Positions 36,822 through 46,203 are shown, counted from the first letter of the stretch. The stretch: DNA of 64,000 nt from Phytohabitans flavus (GCF_011764545.1 NZ_AP022870.1:3208001-3272000), one strand, 5' to 3'. Numbers and translations are program-made. The notes: generated by a model not told the origin, from the letters alone.

Positions 36822-36955
36822 GTGTATCCTTCAGGTCACGTAAGCGTGGACTTGGATGTGCGTCGTGGGCTGACACTCCCCTGCGAGCGCCGACGCCGTC
36901 AAAAGCGCTCGGATACTGGCGCCGCGGCGACCGCACCTGGGCGCGGCACCGTTCG

Positions 36956-36979
36956 TGTATAAGATCATATATAATTCGG
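36956..36979. promoter_or_regulatory. AT-rich operator/promoter-like site upstream of the solute-binding lipoprotein
   Basis: The stretch TATAAGATCATATATAATTC stands out in a 70% GC region, 135 bases upstream of the lipoprotein start. It shares the half-site GATCATAT with the palindrome at 40277-40290 in the divergent promoter of the same cluster. A common regulator is likely (inference). Confidence 0.4.
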
Positions 36980-37001
36980 CACCTGTGTCAAGGGTCACCG
37001 G

Positions 37002-37904
37002 CTACCCCGCCGGGCGCGATGAGCCGGTCGCCAGCCAGTCGACGACGAGCGCGGCGACCTCGGCGCTGTTGCTGTCGAGCATCAGCATGTGGCTGTTGCC
37101 GGTAATGCCGAGGTCGCCGAGGTAGGCGAAGTCGACCGCCGCGCCCCGCCCGCGCAGCCACGCGACCACAAGGCCGTCGGCCTCGCGCGTGTGGTCCCGG
37201 TCGTGCGTACCCGTGACCACCAGGACCCGGTGTCCGGGCAGCGGCGCCGGAGCGGGGCGATCGGCGTACGGCACCTGGACCGCCGCCAGCCTTTCCCGCG
37301 CCAGGCCGCTCCACATCGGCACAAGTGTTTTGAGGTACGCGTCCGGTGAGTACGCCGGAAACCTCGTGCTCGCGCCGACGAGCTTGTCGACCACGAATGA
37401 CCGGTCCGGCACCATCCAGCCGGCCTTGGGAAACCGCACCGCGATTCCGCCCGCGACCGTGACGATCTCGTCGCCTTCGTCTTCGACCGAATCCGGCGGC
37501 GCCGCCAGGTCGAACGGCTGTCCCGGTGCCACCGCCACGAGGTGCGCGATCCGATCACCGTGTGATTCGAGCAGCGCGATCCCGTACGGCCCGGCCATCG
37601 AGTGGACGAGCAGGTCGACGGGGCCGCCGGCACGCTCGACCACGCGCCCGAGGGCGGCGCGGATGCTGGCCGAGCTCCACGACTCCGGGTCGACCGGGGC
37701 GCTGCGGCCGACCCCGGGCCAGTCCGGCACCAGCACGCGGTAGCCGGCGGCCGCGAAGTCGTACGCCCAACCGGGCCGGCCGTCCAGGGTCCGCAGGTAG
37801 TGCTCGCCCGTGTGCATGAAACCGTGCACGAGCACGATCGTCCGCCCGTTTCCGCCGCCCTCGGGCGGGACCTCGCGGACGTGGCACTCCCCTGGCACGT
37901 CCAT
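37002..37904 (-). CDS. Alpha/beta hydrolase
   Basis: 300 residues from ATG 37904. It has the oxyanion stretch IVLVHGFMHTGEHY, the nucleophile elbow LLVHSMAGPYGIALL (Ser about residue 106), an acid near TGTHDRDHT and a His in NSHMLML near the C-terminus, giving a plausible catalytic triad. It ends the minus-strand operon dioxygenase, aldolase, HD protein, hydrolase. Ring-cleavage operons usually hold a C-C hydrolase that cuts the dioxygenase product, which would fit, but an ester hydrolase acting earlier is equally possible. Confidence 0.83.
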   Translation of the reverse strand: MDVPGECHVREVPPEGGGNGRTIVLVHGFMHTGEHYLRTLDGRPGWAYDFAAAGYRVLVPDWPGVGRSAPVDPESWSSASIRAALGRVVERAGGPVDLLVHSMAGPYGIALLESHGDRIAHLVAVAPGQPFDLAAPPDSVEDEGDEIVTVAGGIAVRFPKAGWMVPDRSFVVDKLVGASTRFPAYSPDAYLKTLVPMWSGLARERLAAVQVPYADRPAPAPLPGHRVLVVTGTHDRDHTREADGLVVAWLRGRGAAVDFAYLGDLGITGNSHMLMLDSNSAEVAALVVDWLATGSSRPAG

Positions 37905-37935
37905 TTTCGACCGTCCTCATTGGATTGGATCGGAG

Positions 37936-38486
37936 CTACATGTAGCGCGGCTGGCTGAACACCTCGTGCACCATCGGCTCGAACGTCGCGAGCGGCAGCG
38001 CCTGATACTCCGGGTCGAAGCTCTCCTGGTCGTAGCGGTCGCACCAGGACACGCAGGCGTCAAACCACTCGTGGTCCCGGTAGGCGTCCCGCGCGTTGCG
38101 GTCCTGCCGCGGAAGTGGGCGTAGTAGTACGTCTGGAACAGCCCGTGGTGCCGCGCGATCCAGACGAGCTCCGGGCGCACGAACGGCCGGAGCACCGCAC
38201 CGATCATCTCGCTGTGCGTGTGCGGGGCGAGGTTGTCGCCGATGTCGTGCACGAGCGACATGACGACGTACTCGTGGTCGCGGCCGTCGTGCAGCGCCCG
38301 GGTCGCCGTCTGAAGGCTGTGCTCGTACCGGGTGAGCAAGAACCCGCCCGCCGGCCCGTCCAGCTCCCGCACCGCGGCGAGGATGCGGTCGGGCAGGCCC
38401 GCGCAGAACTCGGCGGCGTACGGCTCCAGGAGGTCGTAGTCTTCCTTTGTTCCGTCCGCCATCCGGGTGAACGAGACCGTGGGCAT
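37936..38486 (-). pseudogene. HD-domain protein (PhnZ/MIOX-like), one apparent frameshift; paralog of the protein at 56.4-57.0 kb
   Basis: Starts at ATG 38486 as TGATG with the aldolase stop. The frame reads VSFTRMADGTKEDYD, HSLQTATRALHDGRD, SLVHDIGDNLAPHTHSE, ARHHGLFQTYYYAHFRG, then shifts. The other frame resumes DRNARDAYRDHEWFDACV and ends EPMVHEVFSQPRYM at TAG 37936. One missing base near 38104-38108 repairs it to 183 residues. The paralog at 56412-56981 has no such break. Conserved His, His-Asp, His, His and Asp residues resemble the diiron site of HD-type oxygenases such as PhnZ and myo-inositol oxygenase, so oxygenase rather than phosphohydrolase activity is possible. Confidence 0.75.
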
Positions 38487-39214
38487 CAGTCGAGCACGCT
38501 TCCGATGAGACCCAGCTCGCGCCGCACGGCCCACTCCCACATGCCCGGCGCGTAGCCGCCCCGGCTGGCGATGACCGACTCGATCGACCTGCGCCCGTAG
38601 TCGGGAACCTGGCCGGTGCTCCCCAGCACCTCGCAGTACCACGCGATCTTGCAGCGCCACTCCAGCGTGAGCGCGTTGGTGTACGCCTGCGGCATGTTGT
38701 CTCCGACGACGAACACGCCGTGGTTGCGCAGCAGCGCGCACCTCGCCTTCCCGATCGCGGCCACCGCGTCGGCCACTGCGTCGTCGGCTTCGAGCACGCC
38801 CTGGAAGTCGTCGTAGATGACGTAGTCGGAGTCGGGGAGCGTGGCGGCGCGCTGGTCGTACACGCCCGGCAGGCGACCGGCCGTCGACCAGACCGTGGCG
38901 TACCGAGGGTGCTGGTGGACGGTGACGTCGGTGCCCGGGTGCGCCCGGTGGTACTCGAGGTGGAGCCCGATCGCCGGCGGTACCGACCACCGCCCGTCGA
39001 GCTTGTTGCCGTCGATGTCGATGCGGATGACGTCAGAGGCGCGGATCTCGTTCCAGCCGACCTCGAGCGGAACCGCGAGGAAGGTGTCGTCGGGTTGCCG
39101 GTACGTCAGGTGGCCGGCGTCCTGGTCGTCGTACCCCTCCCGGTAGAGCGCGCGGGCGAGGACCGCGACTTCGGCTTCCGGCGAGAGTTCGGGGGTCAAG
39201 TCGTTCTGGAGCAT
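38486..39214 (-). CDS. Class II aldolase/adducin family protein
   Basis: 242 residues from ATG 39214. Metal ligands of the fuculose-aldolase fold are present: the HQHPRYATVW motif (His pair, about residue 100) and LLRNHGVFVVG (third His, about residue 165). The early GHLTYRQPDDTFL segment matches the phosphate-loop position. Class II aldolases cleave hydroxy-keto acids or sugar phosphates; relatives in aromatic pathways act as decarboxylases or aldolases on ring-cleavage products. It is second in the operon after the extradiol dioxygenase (13-base gap). Confidence 0.85.
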   Translation of the reverse strand: MLQNDLTPELSPEAEVAVLARALYREGYDDQDAGHLTYRQPDDTFLAVPLEVGWNEIRASDVIRIDIDGNKLDGRWSVPPAIGLHLEYHRAHPGTDVTVHQHPRYATVWSTAGRLPGVYDQRAATLPDSDYVIYDDFQGVLEADDAVADAVAAIGKARCALLRNHGVFVVGDNMPQAYTNALTLEWRCKIAWYCEVLGSTGQVPDYGRRSIESVIASRGGYAPGMWEWAVRRELGLIGSVLD

Positions 39215-39227
39215 GGTTGTCCTCCGG

Positions 39228-40228
39228 TCAGCGGGTGACGCTGCCGAGGCCGTCGGCGCCCACCCGCACCGCGGACTCGTCGACGTTCGCCTCGCGCAGC
39301 GGCTGGATCGTCGCGTCCAGCCCGCGCACCGGGCTGGCCTCCTTGTACCAGGACTCGATCACGGCGTTGCCCCAGAAGTCGCGCCGGCGCGGGTCGCGCA
39401 CGCTCCAGCGCAGCACCGGGTGGTCCGGGTCGCCCGTGAAGTAGTCACTCGTGTACACCTCGAGGCGGTGGCCGTCCGGATCGCGCAGGTACACGTAAAA
39501 CGCGTTGGAGACGCCGTGCCGGCCGGGGCCGCGCTCGATGTGCTTTTCCAGCCCGACCGAGCCGAAGATGTCGCAGGTACGCAGCACCTGTGCGGCCTCG
39601 TGGGCGAAGAAACCGATGTGGTGCAGGCGCGGGCCGGCCCCGCCGGTGAAGGCGACGTCGTGCACGGTCTGCTTGCGGTACATCCAGGCGGCGTAGAGCT
39701 TCTCACCGTCTTCGATCGTCTCCGAGCACCGGAAGCCGAGCGACTCGTAGTGCGCGAAGGCCGCGGGGATGTCCGGCACGACGATGTTGAAATGGTCGAG
39801 GCGGGCTATCTCCGCGCCGTGGCGCAGGTCGTAGCGCTGGTGCAGCCGCTCGACCTGCTCGATCTCGTGGAAGAACTCGACCACGAAGCCCAGCGGGTCT
39901 TCGGCGCGGACGCTCTCCCCACGCCAGGCGTGGTGCCGGCCGGGAACCGCTTGACCGGGCACCCGCGCGCGGCGAAGAATGCCTCGGCCCGGTCGAGGTC
40001 TTCCGGTCGGCGCACCCGGAAGGCCAGCCGGTCCGCCGCGGGCGTCTCGCCGCGGCGGAGCACGAGGCTGTGGTGGGTCAGCTCGTCGAACCCGCGCAGG
40101 TAAAGGGCGTCGGCCTCCTCGTGCTGGACCACCATGCCGAGCATGTCGACCCAGAACCAGCGGGAGCGGGCGAGGTCGGTCACGACGAGCTCGGCGTACG
40201 CGGAACGGACGATGTCCGGGGCGGTCAT
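39228..40228 (-). pseudogene. Extradiol ring-cleavage dioxygenase, VOC family (catechol 2,3-dioxygenase type), one apparent frameshift
   Basis: Starts at ATG 40228 behind GAGGGGAG. Module 1 begins RSAYAELVVTDLARSRWFWV and has LTHHSLVLR. The frame is lost after TTPGVG and resumes as ESVRAEDPLGFVVEFFHE; adding one base to the C4 run at 39917-39920 restores 333 residues. Module 2 holds the metal and catalytic residues: LDHFNIVVPD (His), LHHIGFFAHE (His) and DGHRLEVYTSDYF (Glu, Tyr). This is the two-module extradiol dioxygenase layout of HpaD/BphC-like enzymes, which open catechols next to the diol. First gene of its operon, divergent from a P450 gene. Confidence 0.83.
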
Positions 40229-40265
40229 CTCGAAACTCCCCTCGCCGGGACCGATCGAAGCCAGT

Positions 40266-40290
40266 ATCCTACACAGGATCATATGTGATC
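40266..40290. promoter_or_regulatory. Tandem palindromes in the divergent dioxygenase/P450 promoter region
   Basis: Two adjoining perfect palindromes: ATCCTACACAGGAT (40266-40279) and GATCATATGTGATC (40277-40290). They lie 38-62 bases before the dioxygenase start and about 150 bases before the P450 start. GATCATAT recurs ahead of the lipoprotein gene. Size and symmetry fit a GntR- or TetR-type operator; a GntR/FCD gene is in the cluster at 60.4 kb. Confidence 0.5.
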
Positions 40291-40438
40291 TGCCCCGCCC
40301 GGTCGAGCGTGCGCGGCCGGAAGCTTCATCGGGTCAGTTGAGGTACATGCACAGATTCTTTTGCTGGACAACGGTATTGGAGTTGCCCATGCTTACCAGA
40401 ACAAGCGGCGAGGGCGTCGAAGGCGGGCGGTGGTGAGC

Positions 40439-41620
40439 ATGACGCGAGCGATCGGCGCCGGCGACGACATCACGCTCACCGAGCTCTGGGCCGACCCCTA
40501 CCCGGCTTATGCCAAGCTGCGCCAGGACGAGCCGGTCGCGTGGGTGCCGGCGGTCAACCGGTACCTGGTGACCAAGCACCGCGACATCGTGGCCCTGGAG
40601 CGCCGCCCGGAGATCTTCAGCGCGGACGAGACCGGCTCGCTGATGAAGCGGGTGATGGGCCACACGATGCTCCGCAAGGACGGCCCGGCGCACGACCGCG
40701 AGCGGACCGGCGCGGAGGCGCCGATGCGGCCCCGGCCGGTACGCGACCACTGGACCCCGCTGTTCCAGAAGACCGCCGACGACCTGATCGACGGATTCGC
40801 CGAGCGCGGCGAGGCCGACCTGTTCCGCGACTTCGCCGGCCCGTTCGCCGCCCTCAACCTCGCGATGATGCTCGGCTTCGACGACGTCGCCGCGGCGGAC
40901 CTTCAGGAGTGGTCGCAGGCCCTGATGGACGGCACCGGCAACTACGGCGACGTGGAGGCGGTGTGGCGCCGCGCGGAGGCGGCTGGCGCGGGCGTCGACC
41001 AGGCGGTGCTGCGCGCGGTCGAGCGGCTCGGCGCCCAGCCTCGGCCGTCGCTCATCTCCGCCATGCTGCACGCCGGCGACCCGCTCTCGGTCGACGAGAT
41101 CCGGGCGAACGTCAAAATGTTCATCGGCGGCGGCCTCAACGAGCCACGCGACTCGCTCGCCACCGGGCTGTATGCGCTGCTGTGCCACCCGGACCAGGCC
41201 CAGGCGTGCATCGACGATCCCGCGCTGTGGCGGCGGGCGTTCGAGGAGACCATCCGCTGGGTCGCGCCGATCGGCATGTACCCGCGGCAGACCACCCAGG
41301 AGGTCGAGCTGGGCGGCACCGTCCTGCCGGCCCGGGCGAAGCTGGGCATCGTCCTCGCCTCCGCCGGCCGCGACGAGGACGTCTTCGACCACCCGGACGA
41401 CTTCGACCTGCGCCGCAAGGCGACCCACCACATCAGCTTCGGCGGCGGCCCGCACTACTGCCTCGGGTCGTTCGCCGCGCGCGCGGAGGTGAGCCAGGTC
41501 GCCTGGCCGACGCTCTTCCGCCGGCTGCGCAACCTGCGTCTCGACCCGGACAACCCGGTCCGCTGGGGTGGCTGGGTCTTCCGGGGTGTGCTCAACCTTC
41601 CGGTCCGCTGGGACCCGTGA
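40439..41620 (+). CDS. Cytochrome P450 (CYP255-like), copy 1
   Basis: 393 residues from ATG 40439; GTG 40430/40433 and TTG 40361 are in-frame alternatives. The heme-binding loop is FGGGPHYCLGSFAAR, the K-helix pair is in EETIRW, and the substrate loop is VAPIGMYPR. The I-helix reads FIGGGLNEPRD, with Glu-Pro where most P450s have acid-Thr. The guaiacol demethylase GcoA (CYP255) also has EP there, and its C-terminal GWGFRG resembles GWVFRG here. Aromatic O-demethylation or ring hydroxylation is therefore a reasonable guess. The ferredoxin and reductase genes follow directly. A close paralog starts at 49445. Confidence 0.88.
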   Translation: MTRAIGAGDDITLTELWADPYPAYAKLRQDEPVAWVPAVNRYLVTKHRDIVALERRPEIFSADETGSLMKRVMGHTMLRKDGPAHDRERTGAEAPMRPRPVRDHWTPLFQKTADDLIDGFAERGEADLFRDFAGPFAALNLAMMLGFDDVAAADLQEWSQALMDGTGNYGDVEAVWRRAEAAGAGVDQAVLRAVERLGAQPRPSLISAMLHAGDPLSVDEIRANVKMFIGGGLNEPRDSLATGLYALLCHPDQAQACIDDPALWRRAFEETIRWVAPIGMYPRQTTQEVELGGTVLPARAKLGIVLASAGRDEDVFDHPDDFDLRRKATHHISFGGGPHYCLGSFAARAEVSQVAWPTLFRRLRNLRLDPDNPVRWGGWVFRGVLNLPVRWDP

Positions 41621-41681
41621 CCCGGTCCCGCCCTCCCGTGCCGCCGCCGACCCCGCTCTCCCCTTCGAGAGGTAGCCCATC

Positions 41682-42005
41682 GTGCCGAACGTGAACTTCC
41701 GCCACCGCGACGGATCCATCGACGTCGTGGACGCCCCGCTGGGCAGCTCGTTGATGTCCGCGGCGATCAAGCACCCGGTAGACGGGATCATCGCGGAGTG
41801 CGGCGGCAACGCGATGTGCGCGACCTGCCACGTGTACGTCGACGCGGCGTTCGGCGACCGGCTCCCGCCGATGGCCGAGGAGGAGGACGAGATGCTCGAC
41901 GGCACGGCCAGCGCGCGCACCGAGCGCAGCCGGTTGAGCTGCCAGATCGTGGTGACCGAGGAGATGGCCGGGATGACCGTCGACGTCCCGGCGGACCAGG
42001 TCTGA
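41682..42005 (+). CDS. [2Fe-2S] ferredoxin, putidaredoxin type
   Basis: 107 residues from GTG 41682 with GAGAGG ahead. The cluster ligands are Cys40, Cys46 and Cys49 (ECGGNAMCATC, spacing C-X5-C-X2-C) and a distal Cys in RLSCQI. This spacing marks the adrenodoxin/putidaredoxin class that feeds bacterial class I P450s. It lies between the P450 and the ferredoxin reductase gene (two bases from the latter), so the three form one electron-transfer unit. It may also serve the second P450 at 49.4 kb, which has no ferredoxin beside it. Confidence 0.92.
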   Translation: MPNVNFRHRDGSIDVVDAPLGSSLMSAAIKHPVDGIIAECGGNAMCATCHVYVDAAFGDRLPPMAEEEDEMLDGTASARTERSRLSCQIVVTEEMAGMTVDVPADQV

Positions 42006-42007
42006 CG

Positions 42008-43242
42008 ATGACCTCGCGGGTTGTCGTGCTCGGCGCCGGGCACGCCGGGGTGGAGGCGGCCGCGTCGCTGCGCAAGGCCGGGTTCGACGGCGCGGTGACG
42101 CTCGTCGGCGAAGAGGACGCGCTGCCCTACCAGCGGCCGCCGCTCTCCAAGGACTACCTCGCCGGCACCCAGGACAGCCCGCTGCCGTTGCGCGGCGAGG
42201 GCTTCTACGCCGGCCAGGACGTCGAGCTGCGCACGGGCGAGCGGGTCACGGCGATCGACCGTACGGCGCGGCGGCTGATCCTGCGGGACGGGCCGCCGAT
42301 CGGGTACGACCACCTGATCCTCGCGCTGGGCGCGCGTCCCCGCCCCTGCCGTTCGTCGACCCAGGCCTCGACGGGGTGCGCTACCTGCGGACCGTACACG
42401 ACAGCGACGAACTACGCGGCCGGCTGGCTCCCGGCGCCCAGGTGGTCGTGATCGGCGGTGGCTTCCTCGGGCTCGAGTTCGCCTCGGTCGCCGCGGCCCG
42501 CGGGGCGGCGGTCACCGTCGTCGAGGTCGCGCCGGCGCTGATGGGGCGGTCGGTGTCGGCTCCGGTGGCGGACGCGTTCGCCCGGCTGCACCGCGACGCC
42601 GGCATCGAGCTGCTGCTCGGCGAGAGCGTCACGCGGGTCCGGTCGGCGGGCGGGCGGGCCGTCGCCGTCGAGACCGCCAGCGGCCGGGACATCCCGGCGG
42701 ACCTCGTCATGGTGTCGATCGGCGCCGCCCCCAACACCGAGCTTGCCCGCGCCGCCGGGCTCGCGGTCGGCGACGGCATCCTGGTGGACGCCTGGCTGCG
42801 CACCTCCGATCCGGCCATCTCCGCGATCGGCGACTGCGCCCGCTGGCGGGTGGACGGCGGCACCCGACGCCTGGAGTCGGTGCAGAACGCCACCGACCAG
42901 GCCCGCTGCGTGACCGCGCGGATCGCGGGTGCCGGCCGTTCGTACGCGGCGGTGCCCTGGTTCTGGAGCGACCAGGGCGTCGGCAAGCTGCGGATGGTCG
43001 GCGTGCCGGGCGCAAGCGACACGGCCGTCGTCCGCGGCCGGCCTGAGTCGCTCTGCTTCTCCGTCTTCCACTTCGAGGAGGACCGGCTCACCTGGGTCGA
43101 GTCGGTCGGCGCGCCCGGCGACCACCGCGCCGCCCGCCGCCTGCTGGAGGCGGGCGCCGGCCTGTCGCCCGCGGAGGCGGCCGACCTGGAGACCGACCTG
43201 AAGGCGCTGGCCCGGTCGAGGACCGAGGCGGTACACCGGTGA
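42008..43242 (+). pseudogene. FAD-dependent ferredoxin reductase, one apparent frameshift
   Basis: Starts at ATG 42008. The first frame has VVVLGAGHAGVEAAASLR (FAD dinucleotide loop), ALPYQRPPLSKDYL and LILALGARPR, then shifts. The next frame continues LPFVDPGLDGVRYLRTV and has the NADH loop VVIGGGFLGLEFA and AIGDCARW. Restoring one C in the C4 run at 42343-42346 gives 411 residues, the normal size of putidaredoxin reductases. Its end overlaps the MBL gene start as GTGA. It passes electrons from NAD(P)H to the adjoining ferredoxin. It is probably intact in the organism. Confidence 0.85.
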
Positions 43243-44117
43243 GCGCGGACCTCACCGGTCCGCTGCGCGGGCACCGGCTGCTGCACGACCCGATCTCCGC
43301 CGGCGCGCTGCGCCGCATCCCGGTCGGCGACCGCACGCTGCTCGGCCTGTCCGACGGCTTCCTGTTGATGTCGCGCGACTTTCTCGGTACCGCCGAGGCG
43401 CCGGCGATCGGGCACGACACCCTGCGCCAGCGGTACGGCGAGGTGCGGCTCCCGCTCGGCTGCTTCCTGCTCCCCGGCGAGCGACCGGTGCTCATCGACA
43501 CCGGACTCGGCGCGGACGACTTCCGGCGGGGCGGCCGGCTCGTCGGCGGCAACCTGCTGCCCCAGCTCGCGCGGCAGGGCGTACGTCCGGACGACGTCAG
43601 CGTGCTGGCGCTGAGCCACCTGCACGGCGACCACTCGGGTACCGTCGGCGACCCGCTCACCGGCCGGCCGGTCTTCGCCAACGCGCGGACGTTCGTCGGC
43701 CGCGGCGACTGGGAGCACTTCGTCGAGCGGGAGCTGGCGCCGATCCCCATCGCGCCGCACACCCGGGCCGCGCTGCTGGAGCTGGAGCGGCGCGGGCAGG
43801 TCACGCTGATCGACGGCGAGCGGGACATCGCACCCGGCGTACGGGCCATCGCCGCACCCGGCCACACCCCCGGTCACACCGTCTACGCGGTGCACGACCA
43901 CGGGGAGCGCGTACTCGTGCTCGGCGACGCCATGCACTGCCCCCAGCAGCTGGACCACCTCGACTGGCAGGTCACGTTCGACGTCGACCCGGTGCTCGCC
44001 CGCCAGACCCGCGACCGCCTGCACGCGGACCTAGAGGCACACGGCGGCGGCGCGGTCGGCTGCCACTTCCCCGAACTCCTCCTCGCCCGCGTCCTAACCC
44101 GCAAGCCCGGCGCGTAG
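43239..44117 (+). CDS. MBL-fold metallohydrolase
   Basis: 292 residues from GTG 43239, translationally coupled to the reductase gene. Metal ligands are clear: SHLHGDHSG (about residue 125), PGHTPGHT, GDAMH and a late His in GCHFPE. The layout is that of the glyoxalase II/AHL-lactonase-like branch. In a catabolic cluster it may open a lactone or hydrolyse an ester or thioester intermediate. It ends the P450 electron-transfer operon; a palindromic repeat element begins 65 bases later. Confidence 0.86.
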   Translation: MSADLTGPLRGHRLLHDPISAGALRRIPVGDRTLLGLSDGFLLMSRDFLGTAEAPAIGHDTLRQRYGEVRLPLGCFLLPGERPVLIDTGLGADDFRRGGRLVGGNLLPQLARQGVRPDDVSVLALSHLHGDHSGTVGDPLTGRPVFANARTFVGRGDWEHFVERELAPIPIAPHTRAALLELERRGQVTLIDGERDIAPGVRAIAAPGHTPGHTVYAVHDHGERVLVLGDAMHCPQQLDHLDWQVTFDVDPVLARQTRDRLHADLEAHGGGAVGCHFPELLLARVLTRKPGA

Positions 44118-44181
44118 CGACCTCTGGAGTCGGGTCCTAGCATCCGTCCACATTGGTCATTGCGGATTCAATGCCTGGCAA

Positions 44182-44680
44182 AGATTTGAGCTACCGCGAC
44201 GTCCGCGGTGGTCCAGACCGTCGCTCCCGCAGCCTCACCCTCCGCGCTTCACGACCACGCCGGTGCGCACGACCACGCCGGTGCGCACGGCCGCGCGGCG
44301 CCGTGCGGGCTGCGGGCGGGGTGTCGCTTGCGGGATGCTCCGGAGCTGGGCGCAGCACTGCGCCCAGCCGGACTGTGGTCGCCGCGGGTGACCACAGCAA
44401 CCGATGTCGGCGCAGCGCGCGGGCTGCGGGAAGGGTGTCGCTTGCGGGATGCTCCGGAGCTGGGCGCAGCGCTGCGCCCAGCCGGGCTGTGGTCGCCGCA
44501 GATGACAACAGCAACCGGTGTCGGTCGCTTGCCGGGCGCATTCGTGCGCCCAGGTCGAGAGCTGGCCGCGGCAGAGCCCGGCCCGGCCGTTGGCCGCGCG
44601 GGTTGGGTTGTGTCGCGCGGAGGGTGAGGCCGCGGGAGCAGCGGTCCGGACCACGACGGACGTCGCGGTAGCCCAAATCT
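44182..44680. repeat. Inverted-repeat element, copy 3 (499 bp)
   Basis: Ends are AGATTTGAGCTACCGCG (44182) and CGCGGTAGCCCAAATCT (to 44680), with the shared module reading inward for about 75 bases on each side. Inside are an 18-bp tandem repeat (44251-44286) and a 114-bp tandem duplication (about 44303-44524). Each unit of the latter contains the hairpins CTGGGCGCAGC..GCTGCGCCCAG and CTGTGGTC..GACCACAG. No gene is encoded. It lies between convergent genes (MBL hydrolase and the hypothetical at 44.7 kb). Confidence 0.85.
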
Positions 44681-44700
44681 CTGTCTCTGGGCGGCCGGGG

Positions 44701-45213
44701 TCAGGCTGTCGCGTAGTCCTGAGCCGCCTCGGCGGCCTCGTTGAGGGCGGCGTTGAGGAGGTCGGCGTCGACGGAGGCGGCGAGTGCGTCGGCGCCGATG
44801 GCGGTCAGCATCTGCGGCGCCCGGGTGCGCACCACGCGCAGCGCCCAGTCGAGCATCGGCCCGTTCGTCACCTCGTCGAAGTGCACGAGCATGTTGCCGC
44901 GCTCCGGCGCGATGTAGTGGTAGTGCGGCTCGTCGGCGAAACAGTCGAAGCGCAGGTACTCGGCGAGCCCGTCGGTGGCGAAGACGTGCAGCGAGACGCC
45001 CTGGTCCGTGTCCTGCCGATGGAACAGCGAGTCGGGACCTGTCGCGGCGATTTCCTCGGCGGTGAGCTTCTTCGCCTCCTCGACCGGGTCGAAGACGCGG
45101 TACTCCAGGCCGATCGTGAGCGAGCCGGCCGGGAAGTAGCGGGTCTTCTCCGGCTCGTGCGGCACCGGAATCGACTCGATGAAGTTACCCACGCGCATCT
45201 CGGTCAGCGACAT
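44701..45213 (-). CDS. Conserved hypothetical protein of the catabolic cluster
   Basis: 170 residues from ATG 45213, two bases after the CMD-like gene stop, so cotranscribed with it. It starts MSLTEMRVGNFIESIPVPHE and contains DQGVSLHVFATDG, FADEPHYHYIAP and a helical C-terminal end (LNAALNEAAEAAQDYATA). The His-rich HYHY motif within a predicted beta-sheet region could bind a metal, but no known fold is certain. Pairing with a CMD-like gene suggests a role in the same step. No signal peptide. Confidence 0.72.
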   Translation of the reverse strand: MSLTEMRVGNFIESIPVPHEPEKTRYFPAGSLTIGLEYRVFDPVEEAKKLTAEEIAATGPDSLFHRQDTDQGVSLHVFATDGLAEYLRFDCFADEPHYHYIAPERGNMLVHFDEVTNGPMLDWALRVVRTRAPQMLTAIGADALAASVDADLLNAALNEAAEAAQDYATA

Positions 45214-45215
45214 GC

Positions 45216-46082
45216 CTACTCCCAGGACTCGAGCAGGTCGTCCACCGCGGCGAAGGCTGTGTACAGGCCCTCGAACCCGGTGAAGTACATGGCCGACCCG
45301 GTGATGCCCTTGATGACCTGCTCCCGCGAGATCCCCCACGCCTTGCCGAGCAGTGCCGCCTCGCGCAGCCCCTCACGCGAGCCGGTGATGGTGTGGTGGC
45401 GCAGCATCAGGTACGGCGCGATCTGCTTGGGCAGCGTCTTGAGCGCGACCTCCCACTTGGCCCGGTTCACCTTGACGAACTCGGGGTGGTACTTCAACCC
45501 GAACAGGATCGAGTCGGGCAGGTACCCGATGGTCTTCTCGTACCACTCGGTGAGCGCCTTGCGGTCGGCGGCCGTCATGTCCCTTGTGGACAGATCAAGG
45601 CCGGCCTTGAAGGCTTCCGGGTCGGCGGTCCACCCGTCCGGGAAGGGCGCGAGCGGCTCCACCGGCGGCCCGTACGCCGGCAGCTGCTCGCCCACCGCGC
45701 GGAAGACGTGGCCCAGGCCGCGCATGCCCGCGTACAGCTGGGAGAACATCACCAGCTCCATGAGCTTCTCCTTCGACATGCCGTTGCGCCGAAGGGTGAT
45801 GAACTCGTTGAGGATGCCGGTCTCCCAGCCGAGCATCATGTAGCTGTGGATGTTCTGGCTGCTGAGCAGGATCACGTTCGCGTGTGACGGGCGGCCGAAG
45901 AAGTCCGAGCCCCAGCGGTGCAGCTTCGCGAAGTCCGGTGCGTAGTCGAGCATCAGGCTGTTCGCGTACATCTCGTAGAGCGGTCCGCGCCAGCTCCACA
46001 CCTTGACGAGATTGGCGTTGACCTCTTCCTCGGACGTCTCCCCCAGCCTGGTCAGGTCCAAGCCCTCGCTCGCGCCAACCAT
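45216..46082 (-). CDS. CMD-like (carboxymuconolactone decarboxylase/AhpD-fold-like) protein, paralog 1
   Basis: 288 residues from ATG 46082 behind GGAGAA. It is one of three paralogs in the window (others at 57211 and 58095). Shared blocks are VWSWRGPLYEMYANSLMLD, NIHSYMMLGWETGILNEF, MFSQLYAGMRGLGHVF, and near the end LRHHTITGSREGLREAALLG. The last two look like the two helical halves of a CMD fold, but the CxxC of AhpD is absent. CMD-family enzymes decarboxylate or isomerise ring-cleavage lactones; whether this group does so is unknown. Divergent from the MFS gene across an AT-rich operator region. Confidence 0.72.
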   Translation of the reverse strand: MVGASEGLDLTRLGETSEEEVNANLVKVWSWRGPLYEMYANSLMLDYAPDFAKLHRWGSDFFGRPSHANVILLSSQNIHSYMMLGWETGILNEFITLRRNGMSKEKLMELVMFSQLYAGMRGLGHVFRAVGEQLPAYGPPVEPLAPFPDGWTADPEAFKAGLDLSTRDMTAADRKALTEWYEKTIGYLPDSILFGLKYHPEFVKVNRAKWEVALKTLPKQIAPYLMLRHHTITGSREGLREAALLGKAWGISREQVIKGITGSAMYFTGFEGLYTAFAAVDDLLESWE

Positions 46083-46203
46083 CGGTTCTCCGTTCCGTGC
46101 CGTCCCGCGTGACTTCGCGGTGATGGAGACTCTTACCGTCCGCCAGTGTGGAGCGTCACATGATTGACGCCGGCGGTAGTCAGGTAGGGTCTTACGTGCC
46201 GCC

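Noticed and set aside
43239..44117. Calling the MBL protein a quorum-quenching lactonase
   Set aside because: The metal motif is shared by many hydrolases, and the operon context is catabolic; specific activity cannot be read from sequence.
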